Source of the DNA: Glycomyces tenuis DSM 44171
GTDB taxonomy: Bacteria > Actinomycetota > Actinomycetes > Mycobacteriales > Micromonosporaceae
Length of the DNA: 64,000 nt
Direction: 5' to 3'
NCBI RefSeq assembly: GCF_000427885.1
Contig: NZ_ATYW01000003.1
Location: 387,511 to 451,510, forward strand
Positions within the stretch are counted from its first letter, which is position 1; each line of letters opens with the position of its first letter. Of this stretch, positions 54,545 through 63,739 are shown in pieces. The notes under the pieces are model-generated. The model was not told the origin of the DNA and made no database searches. It saw only the letters and a list, made by a program, of their open reading frames with translations. The position numbers were made by a program, and so were the translations under genes.

Positions 54545-55536
54545 GACTGGCCTCCTTCGAGTCCGAGGCGGGTGCGCGGGTCGACCAGGACGTAGACGAC
54601 GTCGGCCAGGAAGTTGAAGATCAGCACGCCGATCACGATGAACAGCAGGATGCCCTGGAGCAGGAAGAAGTCCTGGTTCTGGATGGCGTTGAGCATGAGG
54701 CTGCCGAGCCCCGGGTAGGCGAAGACCGCCTCGGTGACCAGAGCCCCGCCGACGACCACGCCGAGTTGGAGTGCCAGGCCGCTGATCTGCGGCAGCATCG
54801 CGTTGCGGAAGGCATAGCGTCGCACCAGCCGCCGCGGCGCGCCGAGCGCCTGGAGGTAGTTCGAGTAGTCGGACTCGAGCTCGTAGATCACCAGGTTCCG
54901 CATGCCGATCGCCCAGCCGCCGAGTGCGACGACGAACAGCGACAGGAACGGCAGGAACCAGTGGTGGAGGAGGTCGACGAAGAACGTCCACGTCGGCGCC
55001 GGCGTGAGCGCGAAGCTGTAGCCGCCGGCGACGGGGAACCACCCGAGGATGACGCCGCCCGCCCACACGAGCAGGATCGCCAGCCACATGTACGGCACGG
55101 CCGTGAGGATGTAGCCGACCGGCAGGACGGTGTTGTCGAGCAGTTTGTTGCGGGCGGCCATGGCGCCCAGGCCGTTGCCGACGATCCAGCTGAGCAGGAT
55201 CGAGGGCAGCAGCAGCGCGAGCGTGTACGGCAGCGCGTCGAGCACGACGCTGGAGACCGTGGAGGGGAAGGCGAAGATGCTCACCCCGAGGTCGCCTTGG
55301 AAGAGCGCTCCCCAGTAGTTGAGGTACTGCTTCCACAGTGGCACGTCGAAGCCGAACAGGTTGTCGAAGTAGGAGCGCAGCGCCTCCGAGCTCTCGGGGT
55401 TGGACACCGCGTTGCGGGCCAGCATGCGAGCCACGGGGTCCCCGGGCATGAGCCGGGGGACGGCGAAGTTGATGGTCACGGCGATGAAGAAGGTGACGCC
55501 GTAGATGAGCAGTTTGCGCCGGAAATAGCGGCCCAT
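54541..55536 (-). CDS. Oligosaccharide/peptide ABC importer, permease (DppB-like)
   Basis: This 331-residue permease begins with a long helix (KLLIYGVTFFIAVTINFAVP) and MPGDPVARM, typical of the DppB class. It has a large external loop and an EAA motif in LQALGAPRRLVRRYAFRNAM. It forms the pore with the DppC-like partner. A hairpin lies in the 70-base gap from the binding-protein gene, which usually lowers expression of the membrane parts compared with the binding protein. Confidence 0.9.
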   Translation of the reverse strand: MGRYFRRKLLIYGVTFFIAVTINFAVPRLMPGDPVARMLARNAVSNPESSEALRSYFDNLFGFDVPLWKQYLNYWGALFQGDLGVSIFAFPSTVSSVVLDALPYTLALLLPSILLSWIVGNGLGAMAARNKLLDNTVLPVGYILTAVPYMWLAILLVWAGGVILGWFPVAGGYSFALTPAPTWTFFVDLLHHWFLPFLSLFVVALGGWAIGMRNLVIYELESDYSNYLQALGAPRRLVRRYAFRNAMLPQISGLALQLGVVVGGALVTEAVFAYPGLGSLMLNAIQNQDFFLLQGILLFIVIGVLIFNFLADVVYVLVDPRTRLGLEGGQS

Positions 55537-55558
55537 CGAGACTTCCTTTGGGTCGGGC

Positions 55559-55586
55559 GGGGGCGGGGCCGCGTGGCCCCGCCCCC
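55559..55586 (-). terminator. Intra-operon hairpin
   Basis: GGGGGCGGGGCC and its complement form a perfect 12-bp stem with a four-base loop between the binding-protein and permease genes. It probably stabilises the upstream mRNA or attenuates transcription. Confidence 0.65.
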
Positions 55587-55606
55587 GGCGGACGGCTGGA
55601 CTTGGG

Positions 55607-57334
55607 CTACTCGGCGGCGGGCTCGAGCTCGGTGAGCATGTAGATCGCGCCCATGTTCCACATCCCGTTCCAGGTGCACGGGAAGGCGTTGGGCGTGTCG
55701 CCGGCCTCGGAGGGCCAGTTGGTCCAGACCTGGTTGCTGGCCTGGGACCAGATGCCGTTGTACCAGATCGGGATGGCCGGCAGCTCCTCCAAGGAGATGC
55801 GCTGGAGTTCGGAGAGGATCTCCTGGAAGCGCGGGTCGTCGCTCGCGGTGGCGGCGAGTTCCTGGGTCAGCTCCCAGCCCTCCTCGGATTGCCAGCGGGA
55901 GAAGTTGGCGTCGTGCTGCTGATCGTTGATCGGCAGCTGGAACAGGTAGCGGTAGTGCGTCCACGGCGAGTGGCTCACACCGCTGTTGTTGTTGAGGATC
56001 AACTGGAAGGTGCCGGAGGTGCGGGCGTCGTCGACGGCCGCGGCGTCGATGAACTCCTCGGTGACGTTGATGCCGACGTCGCGAAGGTCGGTGGCGATGG
56101 AGCGGGAGGCCTCCTCCCAGTCGGTCCAGCCGGCGGGGACGTTGAGCTTGAACTCGAACGGGTTGCCGTCCTTGTCCTCGACGAAGCCGTCGCCGTCGCT
56201 GTCGGTGTAGCCGGCCTCCTCGAGCAGGGTCGCCGCCTGGGACGGCTCGAACTGGTAGCCGTGCTCGGCGACGACGTCCTGGTCGATGTAGCGGTCCCAC
56301 AGCGGCAGGAGGCCGGTGGGGCTGGCCGCTTCGACCATGCTGCCGTACACCGTGTCGACGATCTCGCCGGGGCTGATGGCGACGGCCATCGCGCGGCGGA
56401 AGGCGGGGTCGTCGAGCGGTTTGAGCGCGGTGTTGGGGAAGAGCATGGCCGTGTTGCCCGGCAGCATGTACGGCGGGCCGTCGAAGTAGGTCGTCAGCGC
56501 GGGCTGGCCCTCGAGGAGGTCGCCGATGCCGGGCAGGAAGTTGTTCGACAGGTCGACCTCCCCCTGCATGAGCATGTTGAGGGTGACCTCGTTGCTGACG
56601 TTGACGATGTCGACGATGTAGGTCGGCTTGACGTCGAGGTCGAGGTGCTCGGTGGCCCACCAGCCGTCGCGCTTGACCCACGCGACGCGGTCCTGGGCGG
56701 AGCTGTGGATGGTGTAGGGGCCCGAGACGACGGGCTCCTCGTTGGCGCCGGTGAGGATGTCCTCCTCGGAGTACTCCGACCAGATGTGCTGGGGGACGAT
56801 CACGTTCGAGTACAGGAAGTTGTCCCACTCCTGGTGCCGCGCCTCGGTGAAGGTGACCCTGACGGTCAGATCGTCGACGGCTTCGACGCCTTCGACCCAG
56901 TTCCAGATGTTGTGGTACGGGACCGCTTCGATCTGGCCGAGTTCGAGGGTGTACTTGACGTCCTCGGCGGTCAGCTGCTCGTCGTCGCTCCAGGTGATGC
57001 CGCTGCGGAGCTTGAGCTCGTAGACCAGTTCCTCGGTCCACGTTCCGGACTCGGCGAGCCACGGCGTGAGGACGGCCTCGTTCGGGTCGAACAGGAAGAG
57101 GGTCTCGAAGCCGAGCCCGCGGAGGCCCGTGACCTCGCCGGGCGTGATCGGGTTCCAGTCCCCGGGCGGCGCCCAGGCCGCTCCGGTGGTGTAGAGGGTC
57201 TGGTTGCGGGGGAACTCGCCCATGGAGAGGTCTTCGGGGTTCTCGCTCCCACTTCCGCTGTCGGTGCATGCCGTGGCCGTGGCCGCGACGGCGCTGCCCG
57301 CCATGATGGCGATGACGTTTCGCCTTTTCGTCAT
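55607..57334 (-). CDS. ABC importer substrate-binding lipoprotein (SBP family 5)
   Basis: This 575-residue protein has a lipoprotein signal with lipidated Cys23 (AATATAC). Family-5 features are GLGFETLFLFDPNEAVLTPW, the LRSGITWSDDEQLTAEDVKY segment and PVVSGPYTIHS. Such proteins bind peptides or oligosaccharides; beside mannanases and a mannosidase, mannooligosaccharides are likely. ATG 57334 gives a short signal peptide; GTG 57352 is possible. Its promoter and operator are at 57433-57482. Confidence 0.9.
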   Translation of the reverse strand: MTKRRNVIAIMAGSAVAATATACTDSGSGSENPEDLSMGEFPRNQTLYTTGAAWAPPGDWNPITPGEVTGLRGLGFETLFLFDPNEAVLTPWLAESGTWTEELVYELKLRSGITWSDDEQLTAEDVKYTLELGQIEAVPYHNIWNWVEGVEAVDDLTVRVTFTEARHQEWDNFLYSNVIVPQHIWSEYSEEDILTGANEEPVVSGPYTIHSSAQDRVAWVKRDGWWATEHLDLDVKPTYIVDIVNVSNEVTLNMLMQGEVDLSNNFLPGIGDLLEGQPALTTYFDGPPYMLPGNTAMLFPNTALKPLDDPAFRRAMAVAISPGEIVDTVYGSMVEAASPTGLLPLWDRYIDQDVVAEHGYQFEPSQAATLLEEAGYTDSDGDGFVEDKDGNPFEFKLNVPAGWTDWEEASRSIATDLRDVGINVTEEFIDAAAVDDARTSGTFQLILNNNSGVSHSPWTHYRYLFQLPINDQQHDANFSRWQSEEGWELTQELAATASDDPRFQEILSELQRISLEELPAIPIWYNGIWSQASNQVWTNWPSEAGDTPNAFPCTWNGMWNMGAIYMLTELEPAAE

Positions 57335-57432
57335 GATCTGCTCAACTTTCACATCGAGGGATGGACGGCTCCCGGCTCGAAATCGATGCGCCGAGGCTCT
57401 GGAGGGGTCCAGGGATTTGTGACACGGGGCAT

Positions 57433-57482
57433 CTTAACCGGGTCAGTGAGTTTACTGAATCATGAGTGTATTTCAATGTCAA
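57433..57482 (-). promoter_or_regulatory. Promoter and operator of the ABC importer operon
   Basis: On the minus strand TTGACA (57482-57477), a 17-base spacer and TTCAGT (57459-57454) are followed, after three bases, by operator CTCACTGACCCGGTTAAG (57450-57433), which covers the start of transcription. The same operator at the same distance follows the opposite promoter. Central CCGG and near-dyad CTTA/TAAG fit a LacI-family site. Confidence 0.7.
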
Positions 57483-57632
57483 GTCGGCCGGGGTCCCCGG
57501 GGCGCGGGAGCGTTCCCTCGAAAGCCTTCTCATCGGCGTCTTCCGGGCGCATATAACTGCTGGTGACAGCCCGGTTTCAGCGCACGATGCAGTGGTGTTT
57601 CGTTGCAATATGGTCACGGTGGTGATCGGCCA

Positions 57633-57682
57633 TTGACGCGAGCGGGCCTGAACGCTAGATTTTGCTCACTTACCCGGTTAAG
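57633..57682 (+). promoter_or_regulatory. Promoter and operator of the beta-mannosidase gene
   Basis: TTGACG (57633-57638), a 17-base spacer and TAGATT (57656-57661) are followed, after three bases, by operator CTCACTTACCCGGTTAAG (57665-57682), 17 of 18 bases identical to the opposite one. CTTACCCGGTTAAG is a near-perfect palindrome. Repression by the LacI protein at 50610-51650 is the likely control. Confidence 0.8.
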
Positions 57683-57737
57683 TACTTGCGACAGCGCGAC
57701 CGATTCCACCCCCTCGACTGAACGGAAGTGAGGCACC

Positions 57738-57851
57738 GTGATCCCCGGAACCGAGCGCCTCGCCCTGGCGACGCCCCTGCCGACGGGCGGTTCCCCCCTG
57801 TTCCAGAAGCACTTCACAAAAGGCGTTGCGCCGCCGGAGATCAAGGCGTGA
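57738..57851 (+). other. Possible leader ORF before the mannosidase
   Basis: GTG 57738, six bases after GGAAGTGAGG, opens a 37-codon frame starting VIPGTERLALATPLPTGGSP and ending KGVAPPEIKA. It has a good binding site and lies in the long leader, so it may be a translated leader peptide. No homologue is recognised. Confidence 0.3.
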
Positions 57852-57949
57852 GCTGTCGGAGACGAGGCATCGGCCCGATCCCGCCGAGGCCGAGGCGTGG
57901 ACCTCGACGGCGAGACCACCCGAATAACAGATCGATATAAGGAGTCGCA

Positions 57950-60382
57950 TTGAGCGCCAAACGAACGCTGCACGACGGTTGGACCCTCACCGCCGGTGAG
58001 GGAAGCCGGATCGCGGTGGAGGGGCTGGCCGCGTCCGTACCGGGCTGCGTCCACACCGATCTCATGGCCGCCGACCTCATCGGCGACCCGTACGTCGACG
58101 ACGCCGAACGCGAGCTGTCGTGGATCGGGCGCACCGACTGGACCTACCGCACCGCCTTCGACTACCGGAACGAGCCGTGGGACGGCGTCGAGCTGGTCTT
58201 CGACGGGCTCGACACGGTGGCCGAGATCAGGCTCAACGGCGAGGTCGTCGGCGAGACGGCCAACATGCACCGCCGCCACCGCTTCGACGTGCGCGGCCTG
58301 GTCCGCGAGGGCGCCAACGAACTCGAAGTCGCCTTCACCTCGCCGTACACCTACGCCGAGGCGCAGCGCGAGCGGCTCGGGGCGCGGCCCAACGCCTACG
58401 ATCCCGAACCGGGCAACTTCATCCGCAAGGCCGCGTGCAACTTCGGCTGGGACTGGGGGCCGAACCTCGCCGGCGCCGGAATCTGGCGGCCGGTGCGCCT
58501 GGAGCAGTGGAACGTCGCCCGGCTCGACGAGGTCGTGCCGCGCGTCCGCGTCGAGAACGGCCGCGGCATCGTCGACCTGGCGGTCGGGCTCCACAAGGCC
58601 GTCGCCACCGACGTCGAGCTCGTCTGCGAGCTCGCCGGCCGGGAGGCCACCGTCCGCCTGGGCGCCGAGCAGACCACCGCCGAGGTCAGGATCGAGGTCG
58701 ACGAGCCGGAGCTGTGGTGGCCGCGCGGCCACGGCGAGCAGCCGCTGTACCCCGTCTCGGTGTCCCTGCGGGGCCTGGGCGTCGAACTCGACTCGTGGAA
58801 CAGCCGGATCGGCTTCCGCACCGTCGAGATCGACAATGAGCCCGACGGGTCGGGCCGGCCGTTCACGCTGAAGGTCAACGGCGAGCCGATCTGGGTCAAG
58901 GGCGTCAACTGGATCCCCGACGACGTCTTCTTCGCCCGCGTCGACGCCGAGCGCTACGAGCGCCGCCTGACGCAGGCCGTGGAGGCGAACGTCAACTGCG
59001 TGCGCATCTGGGGCGGAGGGATCTACGAGTCCGACGACTTCTACGACGCGTGCGACCGGCTCGGCCTCATGGTGAGCCAGGACTTCCTGTTCGCCTGCGC
59101 CGCATACCCCGAGGAGGAGCCGTTCTGGTCCGAGGTGGAGGCCGAGGCGCGGGACAACCTCGCCCGCCTCGCCCCGCACCCGAGCCTGGTGACGTGGATG
59201 GGCAACAACGAGAACATCTGGGGCTGGCACGACTGGGACTGGCAGGACGACCTCGGCGACCGCAGCTGGGGCGAGGGCTACTACCTCGACCTGCTCCCGA
59301 AGCTCGTATCCGAAGTAGACGGAACCCGGCCGTACTGGCCCGGCAGCCCCTACTCCGGCGACCCCGAGCTCCACCCCAACGACCAGGGCAACGGCTCGGT
59401 CCACATCTGGGACGTGTGGAACCGCCTGGACTACACCGCCTACCGGGACTGGAAGCCCCGCTTCGTCGCCGAGTTCGGCTACCAGGCGCCGCCGACCTGG
59501 GCCACGGTGCGGCGCATGGTCACCGACTCGCCGCTCCAGGCCGAGACGCCGAACATGCTGTGGCACCAGAAGGCCGAGGACGGCCAGGCCAAACTCCAGC
59601 GCGGCCTCGACGCCCACCTGCCGCCGGTCGGCGACTTCGACGACTGGCTGTACTACACGCAGGTCAACCAGGCCAGGGCGATGCGCCTCGGCATCGAGTA
59701 CTTCCGCTCGCTCCACCCCTACTGCACCGGCGCGATCATGTGGCAGCTCAACGACTGCTGGCCGGTGACCTCGTGGGCCGCCGTCGACGGCGAGGAGCGG
59801 CTCAAGCCGATGTGGTACGCCCTGCGCGACGTCTTCGCCGACCGCATCGCGACCTTCCAGCCCGACGGCGAACAGGGCGTGAAACTCGTGGCCGTCAACG
59901 ACTCGGCCGAACCGTGGAACGACACGGTCGGCTTCTGGAAGTGCAGCGCCGAAGGGCGAATCCTCGGCCGGGCCACGCTCCAGCTCGACATCGGACCGCG
60001 GGAGGCCGCGGAGGTCGCGCTCGGCGAGGAGGTCCTGCCCGTCGACGGCGAGTTCCTGGTGACCGGCAGCGAGGACTTCCCGCGCGCCACCTGGTTCACC
60101 AAGGAGGACAAGGACATGGACTGGCCGAAGGCGAACTTCACCGCCGAGGTCGCGCCGGTCGGCGGGGGAGTGGCGGTCACGGTCACCGCCGAGACCGTCC
60201 TGCGGGACGTCTGCGTCTTCGCCGACCGGCTCGACCCCGATGCGCGCGTGGACAAGGCGCTCCTCACGCTCGTCCCGGGCGAGAGGGCGACATTCACCGT
60301 CACCAGCGAGAAGCTCAGGAAGGCACCGGACCTCGCCCGGCAGCTGACCTCGAAGCCGGTGCTGCGGGCGGTCAACGACTAG
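57950..60382 (+). CDS. Beta-mannosidase, GH2
   Basis: This 810-residue intracellular enzyme releases mannose from the ends of imported mannooligosaccharides. It has the GH2 order: sugar-binding domain (1-190, with FDGLDTVAEIRLNG), immunoglobulin-like domain, TIM barrel and C-terminal beta domains. Glu421 (MGNNENIWGW) is the acid/base and Glu508 (FVAEFGYQ) the nucleophile. NFGWDWGPNLAGAGIWRPV is typical of mannosidases in this family. There is no signal peptide. TTG 57950 follows AAGGAGTCGCA. Confidence 0.93.
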   Translation: MSAKRTLHDGWTLTAGEGSRIAVEGLAASVPGCVHTDLMAADLIGDPYVDDAERELSWIGRTDWTYRTAFDYRNEPWDGVELVFDGLDTVAEIRLNGEVVGETANMHRRHRFDVRGLVREGANELEVAFTSPYTYAEAQRERLGARPNAYDPEPGNFIRKAACNFGWDWGPNLAGAGIWRPVRLEQWNVARLDEVVPRVRVENGRGIVDLAVGLHKAVATDVELVCELAGREATVRLGAEQTTAEVRIEVDEPELWWPRGHGEQPLYPVSVSLRGLGVELDSWNSRIGFRTVEIDNEPDGSGRPFTLKVNGEPIWVKGVNWIPDDVFFARVDAERYERRLTQAVEANVNCVRIWGGGIYESDDFYDACDRLGLMVSQDFLFACAAYPEEEPFWSEVEAEARDNLARLAPHPSLVTWMGNNENIWGWHDWDWQDDLGDRSWGEGYYLDLLPKLVSEVDGTRPYWPGSPYSGDPELHPNDQGNGSVHIWDVWNRLDYTAYRDWKPRFVAEFGYQAPPTWATVRRMVTDSPLQAETPNMLWHQKAEDGQAKLQRGLDAHLPPVGDFDDWLYYTQVNQARAMRLGIEYFRSLHPYCTGAIMWQLNDCWPVTSWAAVDGEERLKPMWYALRDVFADRIATFQPDGEQGVKLVAVNDSAEPWNDTVGFWKCSAEGRILGRATLQLDIGPREAAEVALGEEVLPVDGEFLVTGSEDFPRATWFTKEDKDMDWPKANFTAEVAPVGGGVAVTVTAETVLRDVCVFADRLDPDARVDKALLTLVPGERATFTVTSEKLRKAPDLARQLTSKPVLRAVND

Positions 60383-60401
60383 GGAGTCGCAGTCCCGAGG
60401 G

Positions 60402-60434
60402 GAAGGGCCCCGCCGGATTCCGGCGGGGCCCTTC
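60402..60434. terminator. Terminator between mannosidase and cobT-like genes
   Basis: A perfect 15-bp stem (60402-60416 with 60420-60434) and an ATT loop lie 20 bases past the mannosidase stop and before the convergent cobT-like gene. Confidence 0.85.
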
Positions 60435-60460
60435 GCGCTGTGTTCCGACGCGGGCCCGAC

Positions 60461-61522
60461 TCAGTCGGAGTCCTCCTCGTCGCCGCTCTCCGGCTCGGCG
60501 GCGGCCTCACGCTTCGCCGCCGGCTCGCCCTGCTCGTCCAGCGGCAGGGCCGCCGACAGGCGCAGGGCCTGCTGGAGCAGCTCCCAGCCGAGGACGAGGC
60601 CCGCGCCGTCGCCCACGTCGAGCCCGAGCCCGAAGTCGTCGGCGAGACCGCCCTGCTTGGCCAGCTTCGACACCACCGGGTGCGGGGAGCGGTTCGGCAT
60701 GTAGCACCACTTCGGCGCCGCCAGGCCGTAGTCGCGGGCGAGCATCATCGCCGCCGCGGCCGACGCGCCGTCCAGCAGCACCGGCGTCGACCGCGTCGCC
60801 GCGGTCAGGATCGCCCCGGCCATCGCCCCGATCTCGGCGCCCCCCAGGCGCGAGACGAGCGCGTCGGCCTTGCGCTTGAACCCGTGGTTGAACGCCAGGT
60901 GGTCGCGCAGCGCCGCGACGCGCGCCATCCACGACACGTCGTCGACCATGCCGCCCGGCGCCTGCAACTGCGGCATGTAGGCCGTGATGTCGTCCTTGGC
61001 GACGAACGAGCAGACCCCCACCGCCGCGGTCGCGGCCCCGGCCCCGATCCCGGCGATGAGCAGGATGTCCGTCCCGCCGTCGATCGCCCGCTCGGCCGTC
61101 TCGCGGCCCAGCGTCAGCGCCTCGGCCAGCGCGGACTCGTCCAGCAGCGGACCGTCGGCGCCGCCGCTCGGACCGGTCTCGACCACCTCGACGGGGATCC
61201 CGGCCCGCGCCGCGTCCGCGCCGATCAGGCCCTCACCGCGCTGCGCGGCCAGCACCTGCTCGGCCAGCGGCGCCGCGTCGCCCGCGTCCCAGCCGTCCGG
61301 GTACGCCCCGGCGAACAGCAGCATCCGCGGCGAGGCGAACGGCTCCGGCGCCTCGGTGGCCTGCATCCTCGCGGCCCAGCCGACGGCGGCCTGGAGACTC
61401 CCGAGCCCGCTGCCCTCGATGAGCGCGCTCTGGAGCCGCGCGTTCGCGCGCGTCGTCCACACCCCGTTGGGAAACTTCGCCTTCAGATCGTCGAGGGGCC
61501 CGGCATCGGTCGTATCAGTCAC
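60461..61522 (-). CDS. cobT: CobT-like dimethylbenzimidazole phosphoribosyltransferase
   Basis: This 353-residue protein matches the enzyme that makes alpha-ribazole phosphate for cobalamin. Family features are GIGAGAATAAVGV, the FNHGFKRKADALVSRLGG block and AEIGAMAGAILTAA. In characterised CobT the catalytic Glu lies in a GEGTGA motif near the end; here it reads DVGDGAGLVL, so Asp replaces Glu. An acidic tail (PESGDEEDSD) follows. The start GTG lies about six bases behind TAGCCT, suggesting a leaderless mRNA. No other cobalamin gene is nearby. Confidence 0.82.
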   Translation of the reverse strand: MTDTTDAGPLDDLKAKFPNGVWTTRANARLQSALIEGSGLGSLQAAVGWAARMQATEAPEPFASPRMLLFAGAYPDGWDAGDAAPLAEQVLAAQRGEGLIGADAARAGIPVEVVETGPSGGADGPLLDESALAEALTLGRETAERAIDGGTDILLIAGIGAGAATAAVGVCSFVAKDDITAYMPQLQAPGGMVDDVSWMARVAALRDHLAFNHGFKRKADALVSRLGGAEIGAMAGAILTAATRSTPVLLDGASAAAAMMLARDYGLAAPKWCYMPNRSPHPVVSKLAKQGGLADDFGLGLDVGDGAGLVLGWELLQQALRLSAALPLDEQGEPAAKREAAAEPESGDEEDSD

Positions 61523-61563
61523 GGCCTAAGGCTAGCGCGGCCCTCATGCGGCACAATTGGCGT

Positions 61564-62355
61564 GTGACGACCATCCACTTCTCCAAGGGCCACGGCACCG
61601 GCAACGACTTCGTCATCGTCGCCGACCCGGCCGACGAGCGCCGGCTCTCCGCCGCCGAGGTGGCCGCGCTGTGCGACCGCCGCTTCGGCGTCGGCGGCGA
61701 CGGCCTCCTGCGGGTCGCGCCCTCCACCGAGCCCGAGGTCAAGTGGTTCATGGACTACCGCAACGCCGACGGCTCGATCGCCGAGATGTGCGGCAACGGC
61801 GTCCGGGTGTTCGCCCGCTACCTGCTCGAACAGGGCCTCGCCGACGGTCCCGAGATCGCGGTGTCCACCCGCGGTGGCGTCAAGCGCGTGCGCGTCGACG
61901 GCGACCAGCTGAGCGTCGACATGGGCCCCGCCGAGTTCGGGCCCTCCTCCCAGGCGAGCCTCTCAGGTTTCGCCTGGCCGGGCCAGGCCGTCTCCATGGG
62001 CAACCCCCACCTCGTCTGCCACCTCGGCGAGGCCGAGGAACTCGAAGCGCTCGACCTGCACTACCAGCCGCGTTTCGATCGGGCGGTCTTCCCCGACGGT
62101 GTCAACGTCGAGTTCGTCGTCGGTTCGGCGCCCCATGTGCGGATGCGCGTCCACGAACGGGGCGTCGGCGAGACCCACTCGTGCGGCACCGGCGCCTGCG
62201 CCGTCGCCGCGGTGGCGCTGCGCCGCGCCGGGAGCGACACCGGCACCTGCAAGGTCGACGTCCCCGGCGGCACCCTCACCGTCACCGTCACCGACGAGAC
62301 GATCCACCTCGCCGGCCCGGCCGTCATCGTCGCCGAAGGCACCGCCCGCCTCTAG
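61564..62355 (+). CDS. dapF: Diaminopimelate epimerase
   Basis: This 263-residue enzyme converts LL- to meso-diaminopimelate for lysine and peptidoglycan. Cys76 (AEMCGNGVR) and Cys207 (HSCGTGAC) are the two catalytic thiols. FSKGHGTGNDFV is the standard start. GTG 61564 is preferred because CACAAT lies six bases before it, as in leaderless actinobacterial genes; ATG 61546 is six codons upstream. It is divergent from the cobT-like gene. Confidence 0.95.
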   Translation: MTTIHFSKGHGTGNDFVIVADPADERRLSAAEVAALCDRRFGVGGDGLLRVAPSTEPEVKWFMDYRNADGSIAEMCGNGVRVFARYLLEQGLADGPEIAVSTRGGVKRVRVDGDQLSVDMGPAEFGPSSQASLSGFAWPGQAVSMGNPHLVCHLGEAEELEALDLHYQPRFDRAVFPDGVNVEFVVGSAPHVRMRVHERGVGETHSCGTGACAVAAVALRRAGSDTGTCKVDVPGGTLTVTVTDETIHLAGPAVIVAEGTARL

Positions 62356-62513
62356 CTTGATCTTCGACCTCGCTCCCGTGGGCCGGGACGTCCGCAGTAG
62401 GGATCGGTGGCGTTGCGGCGGGGGCTCGATGAGCGTCCCTGATCCTCGTCGTCGCTGCTCAGCGCATTGGTCGGCCGCAATCGAACGGGGAACGCTCCGG
62501 TCCGGATGCGGGT

Positions 62514-63257
62514 TCAGCTGAAGGCGAGGGCCGCGACCGAGACCAGCGCTGCCGCGGTGAGCAGGATGAGCACGATGTGTTCGTACCTGGCATGCAGCCG
62601 GTTGAATGCCTGCGTGCCCAGATACTGGCCGAGCAGGGCTGCGACGATGAGCGCGGGCCAGTACTCGTAGGTTTCCCACACCCCGGCGACCAGGAGCGAG
62701 ACCACGCTCAGCGGCAGCCGAATCAGCGACAGTGCGACCATGGTGTCGCGCATGGCGTGCGGCCCGAGGTCGCGATGCACGAGGTAGTAGACGGTCGGTG
62801 GTCCACCGAGGGAGGTGGAGGTGCTGAGCGCTCCCGAGGCGAGCCCCGCGGGGGCGGCCCATCGGCGACTCACGATGACGCCTTGATTCCGTGTTCGCAG
62901 TCGCAGGACGACGGCCATGATGACGACGGCCGAGACGAAGATTTGCAGGCCGACTGCGGGCAGTGCCGCGAGGAGCCATGCGCCCGCGAGCATGCCCGGG
63001 GCCGACCATGCGGCGAGCGTGAGCACTTCGCGGGTGTTCGGGCGCGGCAGAGTGCGCCGCATCGCGAGTATGGCGATGTCGCAGGCGGTGCCGGTGATCA
63101 TGATGGTGGAGACCGCTGCGGGGCCGCCGATCGTAGCGGCCAGCAGCGGCGCGCTCAGGAGCGCGAAACCAAATCCGGACAGCGACTGGACGGTGCCGCT
63201 CAGGAGGATGAGCGAAAACAGTCCGACCAGCAGCCATCCGCCGTCGATGTTATCCAA
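62514..63257 (-). CDS. TauE/SafE-family membrane permease
   Basis: This 247-residue protein has about eight membrane helices. SGFGFALLSAPLLA in the first half and LGGPPTVYYLVHRD in the second are the paired family motifs (internal repeat). Relatives export sulfite or organosulfonates; the substrate here is unknown. It starts with TTG, with no good binding site, so the start is uncertain. Confidence 0.85.
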   Translation of the reverse strand: MDNIDGGWLLVGLFSLILLSGTVQSLSGFGFALLSAPLLAATIGGPAAVSTIMITGTACDIAILAMRRTLPRPNTREVLTLAAWSAPGMLAGAWLLAALPAVGLQIFVSAVVIMAVVLRLRTRNQGVIVSRRWAAPAGLASGALSTSTSLGGPPTVYYLVHRDLGPHAMRDTMVALSLIRLPLSVVSLLVAGVWETYEYWPALIVAALLGQYLGTQAFNRLHARYEHIVLILLTAAALVSVAALAFS

Positions 63258-63739
63258 GGCGGAGAGTGTCTTATCCCTTGTGGGTGAAGGCGATCAGTTT
63301 TGATTCTAGCGTTCGGTCTGGTCGGTGACGCGGCTGCCGAAGTACAGGGCGAACTGCTGGCCTCGGGTCAGTACGGGGTTGGGCTGTAGGCGGGGCGGTG
63401 ACCACGAGGCGGGGTTGCGGCGGGGTGGGTGGTCGGCCTCTGGTCTGTGCTGGTCGGGTTTCAGGCGCGTCGGTGACATCGAGTTGAGTGGGTGGTGGGG
63501 TGGGTGGTCGGCCTCTGGTCTGTAGGGGCCCTGCTTCAGGCGGATCGGCGATCAGGGGCGTCGATAGTGCTGGGGTGGGTGGTGGTCTTCCGCGCCGTCT
63601 TGGTCCTGCTTCAGGCGAAGTGGCGACAAGGGGGAGGTGGTGGTGGCTGGGGTGTCGGCTTCTTGGTCGGTTTTGGCCCTGCTTCAGGCGGATCGGCGAT
63701 AACGGGGGAGGGGCTTACCCCTTTGGTGTTGACACCGTC
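63258..63739. repeat. Degenerate 75-bp tandem repeats beside an IS end
   Basis: About 480 bases without a gene. A unit containing TTCAGGCG (or GTAGGCG in the first) and a GATCGGCGAT-like block recurs at about 63387, 63462, 63537, 63612 and 63685, with a period of 75, 75, 75 and 73 bases. Units are GT-rich on this strand and diverged. The end near 63710-63739 should include one terminus of the IS3-type element. Confidence 0.65.

Larger units (their letters stand above)
57335..57949. other. Divergent control region of the mannan locus
   Basis: About 615 bases separate the binding-protein and mannosidase genes. It contains two oppositely facing promoters with the same operator, listed separately. 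Between them (57483-57632) nothing was recognised. The mannosidase leader is nearly 280 bases long and holds a possible small ORF at 57738-57851. Confidence 0.7.
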
